A stretch of DNA of 64,000 nucleotides from contig JAQMWT010000677.1 in NCBI GenBank assembly GCA_029834535.1, positions 62,001 through 126,000 of the forward strand. The letters run 5' to 3'. Origin of the DNA: Chrysophaeum taylorii (taxonomy: Eukaryota > Sar > Pelagophyceae > Pelagomonadales > Pelagomonadaceae). The position numbers and the translations under genes are program-made. Below are positions 38,701 to 48,667 of the stretch, in pieces. Position 1 is the first letter of the stretch, and each line of letters begins with the position of its first letter. The notes under the pieces were generated by a model. It was given only the letters and a program-made list of their open reading frames with translations. It was not told the DNA's origin and did no database searches.

Positions 38701-39039
38701 TGAACTTACTGGGACCAGGTGGACTTACTGGGGTTGGAGGTTGGGACTAGGTGAGCTTAGTGACCAGGTGAAACTGGGACCAGGTGAACATACTGGGGTT
38801 TTTAGAGTAAAGGGTTTTTAGAGTAAACTCAAAGGTTGGCGGCGCGTGCGGATCAAAGCAGCTTAGATTGGCGGAGGCGAGAGCGACGAGCTCAAAGGAG
38901 TTGGTGTGAGCTAGGTGAACTTACTGACCAGGTGAACTTATATGAAACTTACTGGGATTAGGTGAACTTACTGGGGTTAGACTTACTGGGGTTAGAGATT
39001 GGGACTAGGTGAACTTACTGGCCTGCACTTGTAGGTCCA

Positions 39040-39230
39040 TAAAGGTCTAGTGCAAAAAGAATGCATGGATTGGTAGAAATCGTGGCAGTTACCGCTGCCA
39101 CAGAAATTGCCGCAAAACAAGTTTTTGCATACCGTCGAGCGCAAATAGAATACGAGGGTTGGTAAAAATCGTGGCAGTTACAGCTGCCACAGAAGTTACC
39201 GCAAAATAAATTTTTGCATACCGCAACAAT
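39040..39230. repeat. Upstream repeat of the second DAC-like copy
   Basis: Two near-identical blocks (around 39055-39125 and 39140-39215) containing TCGTGGCAGTTACCGCTGCC type sequence. They match the repeat upstream of the intact DAC-like gene at 35170-35325. Confidence 0.55.
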
Positions 39231-39289
39231 CATAACGCTCGTAAGCCTAGTAGATAAGTGTAAAGTCAAAGAAATTACCACTGAAAAAA

Positions 39290-39635
39290 GAACTAACTAA
39301 CTAACTTCAGACCTCTCCCGAGCATGGGAGCCAGGCCGGACCGACAGGAGCCAGTCCGGAATCACGGGCCTGTAGACGAGGAGCGCCGAAAGGTCGGTCG
39401 GCGGAGAGTGACCATCAAGCTTGTCGCCATACGACGAGGAGACCGCGATGTGACTGACAACCAACTCGTCGAGAACCTTCCGTCTTCGCCCCCCAGCCAT
39501 ACCCCGTCCCACTGCGAACGTTCCGGCTGCCAACCGGCCCGCCCGGGAGGCGAATAGGTGCCAACCTACGCCGGGAGGGCGGATGCCCTCGCAAGGCTCA
39601 GGATTCATGAGGCACCGTCCTCCATCGCAACCACA
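39290..39635 (-). mobile_element. (TTAG)-tailed dispersed element, copy 2, in the promoter region of the DAC pseudogene
   Basis: The same sequence as 37366-37560 and its 3' partner 570-732 type segment, here as one continuous 345-bp block. It separates the upstream repeat (39040-39230) from the DAC-like pseudogene. In the intact copy those two parts are joined by about 280 bp without this block, so it is an insertion. Confidence 0.55.
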
Positions 39636-39721
39636 GTCGGCGAAAAAAAGAAAGGTGTGAAAGAATGGGGATTTTGGTTTGAAGCATGTAACACAAGCAA
39701 CAGTCTTGATTTTGAGCCGTC

Positions 39722-40530
39722 ATGGCCTCGCACATCCGCGAGGAGGTCGTCGCTGCGGCCCTCGAGGCTGGGCGAATGATCGTGACCGAAGGCGTCGGCG
39801 AGAACCACCAACCCGCGCACGGCGGTTTGTTCATAATCGGCGACTAAGAAGAACTCCTCCCGATCCTAACCTTTGGTTTCCGCAGCCCGAGTTGTCTGTT
39901 TGTTCGAAATACGGGACTTTCCCCAAGGCCCTCGACCGCCGCGATGTCCCGTTTCACATCCAGAATTGCTGCGAAGACGACTCTCGAAAGCATGCGCTGC
40001 AAGATCTCTGCGCTCGCGACAGCGCGATCGTCGTTGACGGCACCTCGGGCCAGGTCTGCTGTGGGGGGTTAGCGAGTCGTGACCTCACAACGCCGTGCGG
40101 CCCGGGCTCACGCAGCCGAGCGGCATCGGCGATAGCCGTGCAGGCCGGTGGCTGCGTTTCTATCAAGGCTTCGGAAGACATTTGCGGCACGCTTTGGAAC
40201 CCTGTCGCTTCGGACGCACACTTCGAAGTGTTCCGAAGTAAACTCGAACCAGAAAGAGTCCCCGTAGGAAAGTTTCCCGTGTCTACGAAGCGCACCTTCG
40301 CGGTGAGAGCCATAGGCGGCTTCTACGGGTGGGCGTACAACTTCGAAGGCCACGCCAAAGATAAGGAATCGGGCATCCAACACAAATCGCCTGATTGGAA
40401 GAGTGCTGCAGGCGCAAAGGAACATGCCGCTCAAGAACTCGCCGAAATATTTCGACGCGCCGGCTTGATTCAGGGGGCCGATTGATTTCAAGAATATCAG
40501 CATTATTGATGATGGTACTAAACTCTCGTT
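39722..40530 (+). pseudogene. Second DAC/DisA_N-like copy, broken
   Basis: Starts with an ATG at 39722 (MASHIREEVVAAALEAGRMI) and follows the intact gene throughout, including GLFIIGD, SKYGTF, ARDSAIVVDGTSGQVCCGG, GSRSRAASAIAV, SED and the dsRBD-like tail (KSAAGAKEHAAQELAE). It has an in-frame TAA at 39845 (codon 42) with a one-base frame change just after it, and one extra G near 40480 that brings an early TGA. The signature residues are DSA and RSR, also lacking the canonical Gly and His. The homology extends about 150 bp past the end of the coding part. Confidence 0.7.
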
Positions 40531-40971
40531 ATAGATTGATGGTGGTAAGAACATCTCATTTTGGAACTGATGAACTGATTCGGCGTTTCCACCGCCATCA
40601 ACTTGCGCAAGGAGGTCATAGTCTGGGCCAACAGAGCGCTGTACCCGAGGTACACTATCTCCCTTCCCTTGTCCCACCTCTTCCCTTCATTATTGTTTTA
40701 AGCGGACTTGGTGGCGTATCGTCACGTGGACTTGGGTTGAGAAAGCTGGGGTCCTCGGTACACCACCCCGTCGACAAACAGGGCTAAACCCGCGCGTGTC
40801 GACGGCGACGCTGGGGAGTCGCCGGATGCCGCCCCCTCTGTGGGGGTGGTGCGAAATCAATCTCTACAATTATTGTGGACCCGAAACACCAGGAGCCAAT
40901 AATGTCTAGGGTAAGCGTGAGTTGTTGTTTCGGACACGCCAATAAAATGGATCGAGAGTACAGTATATATT
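40531..40971. other. 3' flank of the DAC pseudogene and of the AlkB gene
   Basis: The left part is homologous to the 3' flank of the intact DAC gene; the right part holds no recognisable feature. Confidence 0.4.
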
Positions 40972-42447
40972 CTAGGTGACTCGCAAGGCGCGGAAGGTGA
41001 GGTTGAGGCGGCCGGGCTTGAGATTGAGGTCGCGCGGGAGGCGATGGGCGTCGAAGACGCGGTTGATGCCGTGGAAGACGAGGCGACTCGGGCCGCCGAA
41101 GAGGAGGATATCCCCCGACTGGAGCGTGACCTTTGGGGTGGGCGGGGCGCCGGGGAGGTCGGTGGGGCGATCGTCGGCGTAGGCGAAGTCGGCGGGCGCG
41201 CCAATCGAGATCGAGACGACGGGGGAGCCCGCGTCGAGGGTTTCCCGCGGTTCGGCGTCGTCGCGGTGCATGCCCATTCGGCCCTGCGGAGCGTACCAGT
41301 TGGCGAGTAGGAGTTCGGGGTGGAAGCGCTTGCTTTTCCCGAGCACGGCCGGGTCGACAGTTGCGGCGGCGCGGGAAGCCCAGGTCGCGAGGTCGACGAG
41401 GGGGGCGGGGACTGGGTCCCTCGGCTCGACGTACCGGTTCGCGTCGGGGTCCCAGCGGAAGCCGAAGCAGCTCATGCGGCAGTGGAGTCGCGCTCCATCC
41501 GCGTAGGTCGGGACGTCCCAGGAGGCCGCCGCTTCGACGATATCGACGACGGCGCGCTGTTGGGCCAGGCTCAAGAGCCCGCGCAGCAGGACCATGCCCG
41601 GTCTCAGCTCGCACGCGCCCGCCGCCGCCGAATTTAGTTTGATTGGGGCAACGAGGTCCAAAGCCGGGGGATCGCCCCACACCAAATCAACGGCGGGATC
41701 GGCGGGTGCCCGCACGATCGAAAACTCGCGGGGGTTTCCCCCGTCCGGGGGGGTTCCCCTCTCGGGGCGGGAGTCCCAGTCTGGCGGGGTCGCGGCGACG
41801 CCTGTGGGCTCCGGCGGTGCCTCGAAGAAGACCTTACGGCCGGCGAAGTCGATGGTCACCGCGGGTGGCTTCCAGGTCCTTTTCTCCTCGTAGGGTGGCG
41901 AGGCGTACCAATCCTTCTGGTCATCGATGACGCGAGTCCGACTCGCGCTCTCGCGATCGTATCTTACCAGCCGCGCCGCGCGCTCGACCGCCGCGTCGAG
42001 GCTCGCGTCCTCGGCGTCGCCGTGCCGCAGCTGCTCGGCCAGCGCGTCCCCGCACGCCGCGCACGTCCCCCACTCCCCCCGCGTCGCCCTCAGGCGGGCT
42101 TCCAACCGAGCGTATTCCTCGCTCGCTATCGCGCGCGCGGGAGCGCGGTTCACGAACCCGCACCGCAGGCAGTTCAACGGGGCCATTGGGTTTGACTTGC
42201 GCGGCGGCTGCTGCTTTTTGTTATTCTTCGCGCGCCGCTTGCTGCTGCCCCACACCCGCGCGCAGATCTCGTTCACGCACGCCAACGCTTCCGGCGACTC
42301 CCCGAGCAACGTCGCGGCCTCGCGGAGCAGGGCCTCGCTCGGCTGTTCGGCAAGGTTCGAAGCGACAAGCACGTCGTCCAGCCCGATGGCCTCCTTGATG
42401 CGCTCGTGGATCCACGCCGTGTGTTGCTGAACACGCGCGGCGGCCAT
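40972..42447 (-). CDS. TRIP4-type zinc finger fused to AlkB-like 2OG-Fe(II) dioxygenase (491 aa)
   Basis: Start ATG at 42445-42447 (MAAARVQQHTAWIHERIKEA); the open frame runs further upstream, but that part overlaps the GNAT gene antisense. Residues 20-70 (LLGESPEALACVNEICARVWG) resemble the N-terminus of ASC-1/TRIP4. The CxxC pairs at about 90 (NCLRCG) and 130 (CAACG) resemble part of its C2HC5 zinc finger. The C-terminal half is an AlkB domain: His394 and Asp396 (MHRDDAEP), SGDILLFGG, distal His459 (VFHGINRV) and the final AlkB signature RLNLTFRAL. AlkB enzymes remove methyl groups from N1-methyladenine or N3-methylcytosine. In animals ALKBH3 works with the ASCC complex, of which TRIP4 is a subunit (established knowledge), so the fusion joins proteins known to act together. 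Confidence 0.75.
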   Translation of the reverse strand: MAAARVQQHTAWIHERIKEAIGLDDVLVASNLAEQPSEALLREAATLLGESPEALACVNEICARVWGSSKRRAKNNKKQQPPRKSNPMAPLNCLRCGFVNRAPARAIASEEYARLEARLRATRGEWGTCAACGDALAEQLRHGDAEDASLDAAVERAARLVRYDRESASRTRVIDDQKDWYASPPYEEKRTWKPPAVTIDFAGRKVFFEAPPEPTGVAATPPDWDSRPERGTPPDGGNPREFSIVRAPADPAVDLVWGDPPALDLVAPIKLNSAAAGACELRPGMVLLRGLLSLAQQRAVVDIVEAAASWDVPTYADGARLHCRMSCFGFRWDPDANRYVEPRDPVPAPLVDLATWASRAAATVDPAVLGKSKRFHPELLLANWYAPQGRMGMHRDDAEPRETLDAGSPVVSISIGAPADFAYADDRPTDLPGAPPTPKVTLQSGDILLFGGPSRLVFHGINRVFDAHRLPRDLNLKPGRLNLTFRALRVT

Positions 42448-42757
42448 GCTGGGATATCCTACCACCGCGGGTGGTAGGTACCCCCTCCTTGTTGTTTTAG
42501 GAAGGAAGGACCGGATCCGGTGTCCGGATCCGGTTTTGTTGTTGCGACAGCACAGTCTCCTCCTCACCGTTCCGGTCCCATCCATCGGGCGGTGCTCGCG
42601 ACCGGCAGAGCCGTCGGTCGGTCTGTCTGGTTGCCTGTTTACGTTTCTCTGCTGCCGAATATGGCTGGCGAACTTTGATGAAGGGCCCGGACGGACGGAA
42701 TGTGTGTCTATGCCAGTAGCGCAAGAGACACGGACTGCTACGGGGATCGATGGGCTG

Positions 42758-43672
42758 CTAGTAGGTGATGGAGGGGGTGTAGATGAGGGATCGGTCCGGC
42801 GCAGTATAGGGGCCTTTGACCATGTGGACCACCTGACGATCGAGGCGAAATCCCGAGGAGGCGATCCAGCGCAGAATACCGGGTCGATCGTGAGGCACGA
42901 CAAACAAAGCGGAGGGCAGCAAGGCCCCGGCCGCGCGGTGGGCCTCGATGGCCGCCGACAGGAAGACAACAATTCGCTTGAAGGCGGCGTCCGAGGCGGC
43001 GAGCGTGTGGCCCTCGTGCACGGCACCGGTGGAATAGGCGACGACGCGTCCGGAGGCGTCGAGGACGACGCAGGCGGGGTTCCCGGGGTGGCGGGCGGCC
43101 GCAGCCATCGCGATCTCGTCGCGGCGCGAGAGGCCTTCGAGGCGACCGTAGAGCGCATCGCACTGGTCGACGTGGACGGCGGAGAGGGGGACGCAGACCG
43201 AGCCGTCGGCGTCTTCGAGGGGCGGTCCTTGGTAGGTGCCGATGAAAAAGCCGTGCGACATGACGGGGTCGAAGCCCAGGCTTAAGTAGAGCGAAAAGCT
43301 GCGGGCATTGGCCGCGACCTGGAAGAGCCGGACGCGGTCGTGGCGGGAGACCTCCAAGGCGGCCAGCATGAGGAGGCGGCCGGCCCCGGGCTGCGCGGAC
43401 GAGATGGGTCCGACGCCGGCGACCTGGTCGCGCTCGTCGACCACGTTCGAGCCGACGACGGCCCCGTCGGCCTTGCGGATGGCGACGAGGCCGCAGAGGG
43501 GCCCTAACCCGAGCCCGAGGACGAACCTCGTTACGTCGAGGCTCGGCCACTCCGGGGGCAGCCCGACCGAGGCGTTGAAGTTGTTGAACTCGACCAGGCA
43601 CACGCGCGCCGCCGCCTCGACGTCGCCTTGGTCGATCGTACGAACGTAGAACTCATCGCTTTCCGCAATCAT
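42758..43672 (-). CDS. GNAT-like acetyltransferase family protein (304 aa)
   Basis: Start ATG at 43670-43672 (MIAESDEFYVRTIDQGDVEA). The first half has GNAT features: IRKADGAVVGSNVVDE (strand beta-4 region), the acetyl-CoA loop-like segment PGAGRLLMLAALEVSR and FSLYLSLGFDP near its end. The second half (from about residue 165) has a second, weaker set (ACVVLDASGRVVAYSTG ... SSGFRLDRQVVHMVKG), so it reads as a tandem GNAT. The substrate is unknown. It lies between the AlkB fusion and the mitochondrial carrier, all on the minus strand with short spacers. Confidence 0.65.
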   Translation of the reverse strand: MIAESDEFYVRTIDQGDVEAAARVCLVEFNNFNASVGLPPEWPSLDVTRFVLGLGLGPLCGLVAIRKADGAVVGSNVVDERDQVAGVGPISSAQPGAGRLLMLAALEVSRHDRVRLFQVAANARSFSLYLSLGFDPVMSHGFFIGTYQGPPLEDADGSVCVPLSAVHVDQCDALYGRLEGLSRRDEIAMAAAARHPGNPACVVLDASGRVVAYSTGAVHEGHTLAASDAAFKRIVVFLSAAIEAHRAAGALLPSALFVVPHDRPGILRWIASSGFRLDRQVVHMVKGPYTAPDRSLIYTPSITY

Positions 43673-43788
43673 GCCGTCGTCGTCGTAAGTTTCAATTGGT
43701 TTTTTTCGGGCAGAAATACGAGCGATCGTTCTCTTCTCTTGATGGCTGTGGTAAAGAAGAAGTTGTTTGTAGTAGTAGTGTGGCAATT

Positions 43789-44649
43789 TTAGTTGAGGAG
43801 GCGCTGGAAGAAGGGGAGGCAGAGAGCCATGAGCGCGCCCGAGGCGCCCATGTGCGTCGCCTTGACGGCGAAGCCTGTCCACAACACCGGGAGTCCTCCC
43901 TCCGTTGCGACAAGGGCGGCACCCGTCCGGAGGAAGCGGGCGAGGCCGTGGGGGGGCTCGGCGGGGGCATCGAGATGGTCGAGGACCTGGAGCTGGACCC
44001 GTGTGCGTACGACGTCGCACGGAACGTTAAGGACGGCGCCGCAGACGCCGGCGAGGAAGCCGGCGAGGAGGGTCTGGAGCGCGGGGGGAAGGTGAGGGAG
44101 TCTGAAGAAGTCGACGGTCGAGAAGTAGACGGCCGTCCAAGAGCTCTGGCGGAGCTGGACGCCCGCGTAGCCAGCGTAGAGTCCCGGCAAACCGCGCGCT
44201 ACGAGGATGCGGCGGACGAGGCGAGCCGTGGACCCGTGGTAGGTGTTGGTTCTGTCGAGCTGTAGTCCGACCTTCGCGACCTCGAGGGGCATGATGCACG
44301 CGACCTCGGGCAGCGTGCACAGAGCCCCCGCGAGTGCCTTTGAGCCCGGAGAGCCCCTCGACGGCGCTTCGGCCGTGAGAACCTCGTGAGTCAAGGGAAA
44401 CATGAAGAACTTGAGCGTCCGCATCACGCCGGCGCGCGCCACCTCGGCCGCGACGCCCTGCGTGAAAAGCCCCGACCAGCCGTACTGCGACCTGAACCTA
44501 GTCACGATGTCCCTCAACGGCGCCGTGCGGCCCATCCGCAGCGACCGCACGACGTCCATCGGGTAGAGGCATGCCGCCGTCACCAAGGACGACAGGACGA
44601 TCGGCGGGAGCGTCGCAAGCCGTTGGCTGTCCAGTACAAGCCGCCCCAT
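43789..44649 (-). CDS. Mitochondrial carrier family (SLC25) protein (286 aa)
   Basis: Three repeats with the carrier signature P-x-D/E-x-x-R/K are visible: PMDVVRSLRM (about 30), PLEVAKVGLQ (about 121) and PCDVVRTRVQ (about 209). Each is followed by a matrix helix with G-x-x-G-L-type ends (YGWSGLF, RGLPGLYAGY, GGLPVLWTG). Length near 290 is typical. Carriers of this family exchange metabolites across the inner mitochondrial membrane. The sequence AKVGLQLDRTN has some likeness to oxodicarboxylate carriers, but I do not assign a substrate. The start MGRLVLDSQRLAT is the first in-frame Met. Confidence 0.85.
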   Translation of the reverse strand: MGRLVLDSQRLATLPPIVLSSLVTAACLYPMDVVRSLRMGRTAPLRDIVTRFRSQYGWSGLFTQGVAAEVARAGVMRTLKFFMFPLTHEVLTAEAPSRGSPGSKALAGALCTLPEVACIMPLEVAKVGLQLDRTNTYHGSTARLVRRILVARGLPGLYAGYAGVQLRQSSWTAVYFSTVDFFRLPHLPPALQTLLAGFLAGVCGAVLNVPCDVVRTRVQLQVLDHLDAPAEPPHGLARFLRTGAALVATEGGLPVLWTGFAVKATHMGASGALMALCLPFFQRLLN

Positions 44650-44759
44650 GGAACTTCACGGTTGATGTTGATTAATGTTGCCAAGGTGGTCGTCGTCGTC
44701 GTCGTCAAGTTGAAGTCGTAGTGCAAATTCAAACAAGTTGATTATGACTGTTTGTCTGT
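44650..44759. other. Spacer
   Basis: Contains a GTC repeat (44688-44705) and the T/G-rich tail of the LINE that follows. No gene. Confidence 0.4.
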
Positions 44760-47730
44760 TTGTTTTTAAATGTCGACTGTTAAGAGGGGGGTGTGTGTGG
44801 GGAGCATGAAGGATGTGGGTGGGTTTGTGGGGTATGTGGCTGACGGGCGGAGATAAGTACGCGGGACCTAGTCGGGGTCATCGCCGAGGCGTGGGGCAGG
44901 CGAAGAGAGGACGGGCCCCGCCCGTAGGTCGTACGCATGCTGCCGCCGGACGTATGTGCAACGAAGGGCGACGTCCTGCTGGGATCGGGCGGCCTGGGTG
45001 GGGTTCCCCGAGGCGGCGACATGGGTGAGGGCGGTGAGGGCACAGCGAGCCCGGCCTAATGCGTTGGCGATCCCCCACTCACGGTAGATGCGGCGAGTTT
45101 GGGCCGCCTTTGCCTCTGTGAAGTAGGCGCAGCCGCTTGCCACCCAGGTTCGCGCAGCGATGCGCTCTGCGCATGTTTGGGCGAGAGCGTGGCACGCCGC
45201 GCTGGCCTCACCGAAGGCACCAAAGACGAGGCCGGCGACGGTGCCGTAGCTACGTAGCCGCTGTTCGACAGGGCCCAAGAAGCCAGGCGGTGGTGCTGTA
45301 CCCGGCTCGGGGATGATGGCGTCGATGCCGCGGGCGTGAGCGAGGTATTCGGAGTGGACTTGCGCTGCGCGCCGATCGACAGGCGACGGGTGGGAGGGAT
45401 GGAGGGCGTGGGCGGTGTACAACGAACCCGAAGCGAGGGTTTTGATGTCGTAGAGTTGCTCCTTGTTGTCGAGCGTGGTGAGGATGTCTGGGACGACTTG
45501 GCGTCGGGCGATATTGCCTCGGTACCGGCCGTAGAGGCGCGTGCGAATGGTAGGGGCGACGACGTCAGCAAAGATGCCGAAAACCTCGGACAGGGCTGGG
45601 ATGCCGGCGTCTTTGACGCTGCCGTGGGCGCACTCGAGCTGGCCGTCGTGCCAGGTGGTCCGAGCTCCTCCGCGGTTGACAAGGTTGGCCTGCGTGAGAA
45701 GCACCTTGCCGTGAGCGTCGAGAACGACGTCAGTGCCCAGAATGCGAGTGCCCACGAGGCCCAAACAAGCTGGAGAGGGGTAGCCAAAGTACTGGGCACA
45801 CATCTCAGCCCAGCAGCGGTTGGGGATTTGAAGGGCAGAGCTGGGCCACGAGCTGATGAACGTGGTCGAGAAGCGATCCCATGAGTACGCCGCTACTCGA
45901 AGTGCTTCGGTGATGGGAAGGGTGGCCGCAAGGCGCTGGAGTGCAGTGGCCCGAGCTGTCTCGCGCTGGGAGGTTAGAGCACGCTGGAGTTGGGGTATGA
46001 GCACGGGTGTCGAGATGGTGGGGTCGACGAGGACGCCCACGGAGACGAATTCGTGGGAGAGAGGACCGTCGACGAGATGAACGTTGGCGGGGTCGCCGGA
46101 ACCAGCGCCGCCGTGGGAAGCCAGCGTGATACGGAGATCAGCCCGAAGTCCATCCCACGCAGTCTCGAGTGCTCGCCCCAGGCGGCAACCGGATGCGAGG
46201 AGGTGGTGCCAACGGTGCAACTCGTTACCTGTGCGAAAAGAAGTGGCACCCAGGACCGAGGCGAGGCGGGGGAGGTAGCCAGAGACCTCCACGGCACCCG
46301 TAGGATCGCGAAGGTCGACGAGGTGTGGGAGGGCTTGGGCCGCCGTGCCAACAAAGGCGGCGGGGCTGAGGTCGGCGCAGGAGCGAATGCCGCCACCCCC
46401 ACTTCGAGCAGGAAGACGGAGGCGTTGGAGGACGATGCCGGTGGAGTCAAAAACCTGACGCGGATCTGCGCCAAGTGCTGTGGCGACGAAGCTGAGGACG
46501 GCAACGTCGAAGCGGCGGAGCGCGCTCAAGGCATTGGTGGGGTAGCAGTGTTGCGCGATGTAGTCCATGCGCGGGGCGATGCAGTAGCGGCCCAACGAGT
46601 ACATGCAGTGGAGGGAGACGTTCTGGAGCTTGGTGCGAATACGGCTCATGTAGCTCACCTGAGCGTCAACCTCGCGTTGCAAGGTAGCTTCGACATAGGC
46701 ATCTCCGGCGTGGCCGGGGGAGCCGATGGGCACACCGTAGATTACGAGGCCGTCGGCGACAACGGGGATACCAGCAAGAGTACGCGTGCCGTCAGGCGCA
46801 ACTTGGACGTGGTCGTCAACATCGGGGTGGTCGAGAAGACCCATGCCAAGTGCTGGACAGAACGCCAAGCACTTGTCGAGGCGGAGCTCCTCGCCGCTAG
46901 CTTGGATGTCGCGGGCGTACTGCAGGAGGGCGTCGACAACCTCACGAGGGGAACCAGAGATGACGCCGTCGTCCATGCCAAATCGGGCGTAGCCGGCACG
47001 TGAACGTAAGCGGGTGTCAAGGGCCTGTGCGGCGTCATGCGTTGCCAGACAGTACGCCGGTGGATAGGTGGGGTCGCCTTGCTGGCCGCCTTCTTGAGAG
47101 TCGAAGGGGGCGCGATCGAGGCCGGTGGGGCCGTGGAGGGCCACCCAGGATGCCGGCCGTAATTGCTTGAACATAAAGTGGCCAAAGGCACGCAGCTTAG
47201 CGTTGGCGTGGTTTGCGAGTTTGTCCACGACGGTCCGGCGCTTGAGCTCGGTGAAGGCGTTACGTTTGTCCAGCTTGATGATGACCTGGTCGGGGTACTG
47301 CTCCGCGTGGGTGCGGACGCCAAAGACGAGGCGCTAGGGGCCGCCCTTGACCCCGACGGCAACGTTGATCGGGTACAGTGCCTCAGAGAGCTCGGAGTGG
47401 AGGCTACGCACAAGGCACCGTCCAGTGGCACGACGGCGGACGGTGCCAATGCCGATAAGTCGAACGTCAGGTGCTTGGTTAGCGTCAGCGGCGCGTCGTT
47501 TTACCAACGGAATGAGGGTTACCGTGGTGGTGATGAAGTAATACCAGTCAGGAAGAGCTCCACGAACGAACAAGGTCTCAAGGTTGTCGATTTTGTCCAT
47601 CGCCGAGCGTGCCTTGACGTTGCTCGGGAAGGGCAGGGCGAAAACGGAGAGGAATTCATTGCGGCACTGGTCGGGGCCCACACCAGCCTTCGGCCGGAGC
47701 GTGCGGTAAGTTTCACGCAGGGCGACCTTA
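44740..47730 (-). mobile_element. 5'-truncated non-LTR retrotransposon (LINE)
   Basis: Contains a reverse transcriptase frame, a 3' UTR of about 105 bp matching the dispersed LINE 3'-end repeat (GTCGACTG ... CATGAAGGATGTGGG), and a TGTTTGTCTGTTTG tail at the right edge of 44740-44765. The left (5') end stops at about 47730, where the sequence changes abruptly into a Helitron unit (CCTCGATTTAGGG). No apurinic endonuclease domain is present in what remains. Confidence 0.75.
44868..47730 (-). pseudogene. LINE reverse transcriptase with C-terminal PD-(D/E)xK-like segment, one nonsense codon
   Basis: Reading right to left, the RT finger motifs come first (PKAGVGPDQCRNEFL; LPDWYYFITTTVTLIPLVK; DVRLIGIGTVRRR). 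An in-frame TAG follows at 47334-47336, then VIIKLDKRNAFTEL (motif A), EGGQQGDP (motif B, about 47070-47090) and GMDDGVIS (the DD motif, about 46960-46985). The thumb and a long C-terminal part follow, with RRQVVPDILTT and LYDIKTLASG (about 45437-45515), spaced like a restriction-type PD-(D/E)xK nuclease found in R2/NeSL/Utopia-class elements. Apart from the TAG the frame is open for about 950 codons, so decay is recent. The missing 5' end includes any gag-like region. Confidence 0.75.
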
Positions 47731-47734
47731 TCCC

Positions 47735-48665
47735 TCGATTTAGGGTAAGGATCAGGTAGGCGCGAGAGCCAGCAGTGATCCTCCAAGCCGTCTACGGCGA
47801 CCTCGCAGACTGTTTCCACGACCCGCGGCGGCTCTTTCAGCGCGCCATTCTCACGCCCCGTCGAAACGATGTTGTCGATGCTGACAACGCGCGCATGACC
47901 TCGGCCTTTTTTTCCCGAAGACGAGGCGTCGGAGTTCTTTTCGGCCGACTAGGTTGGGTTGGGTCGGAAGCCGACGCCTCGCTCTTTACAGTCGAGTTTT
48001 CAACTCCCTGACAACCAACGGCATGCTGACTTTGATCGCAAGCTTAAAGTCTTCGCAACCTCGACCCGTCGCACGGCCACTGCAACGGTACCAGATACAT
48101 GATCGATCGAGTCGTGTCACCGAGGCTCCTCCAACCTGTATCCCTCAAGCCCCACCGACGCCAAACGATCAACAAGAGCCAGAGGCAGACGCCCCGCAAG
48201 GTCGGCGTCCTCTTGCCCAAGCCCGTCTTCTGCCACGTCCAGCTCTACGTGGCTCTCTGTCGATCGGCAACCCCGAGGATACGCTCTTCTGAGTCGACGA
48301 CTCCACCCTACCCCACACGTGCTGCGCAATACCGATAAGCCCCCTCCCGGCGTCTACACGCGCACTGTAGGTGAGCTTACTGGGCCAGGTGAACTTACTG
48401 GGGTTTGGGATTGGGACTAGGTGAACTGAGTGACCAGGTGAGGTTACTGGGACCAGGTGAACTTACTGGGGGTTTTAGAGTAAACTCAAAGGTTAGCGGC
48501 GTGTGCGGATCAAAGCGCCTTAGATTGGCGGAGGCGAGAGCGACGAGCTCGAAGGAGTGGGTGTAAGATAGGTGAACTTACTGACCAGGTGAACTTATAT
48601 GAAACTTACTCGGGTTAGGTGAACTTACTGGGGTTAGAGATTGGGACTAGGTGAACTTACTGGCC
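47735..48665 (+). pseudogene. Helitron helicase remnant, copy c
   Basis: Unit begins CCTCGATTTAGGGTAAGG at about 47733, directly at the 5' truncation point of the LINE. Helicase segments: RAILTPRRNDVVDADN (47838-47890), INKSQRQTPRKVGVLL (48165-48215) and PVFCHVQLYVAL (48220-48260). The short-period repeats follow to 48665. Confidence 0.65.
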
Positions 48666-48667
48666 TG

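Noticed and set aside
42448-43158. N-terminal extension of the AlkB fusion protein
   Set aside because: Low-complexity Arg/Pro/Ser composition and overlap with the GNAT gene in another frame.
47736-47819. N-terminal residues of the LINE RT frame before VALRETYRTL
   Set aside because: They are read antisense through the adjoining Helitron unit; the true LINE is truncated at about 47730.
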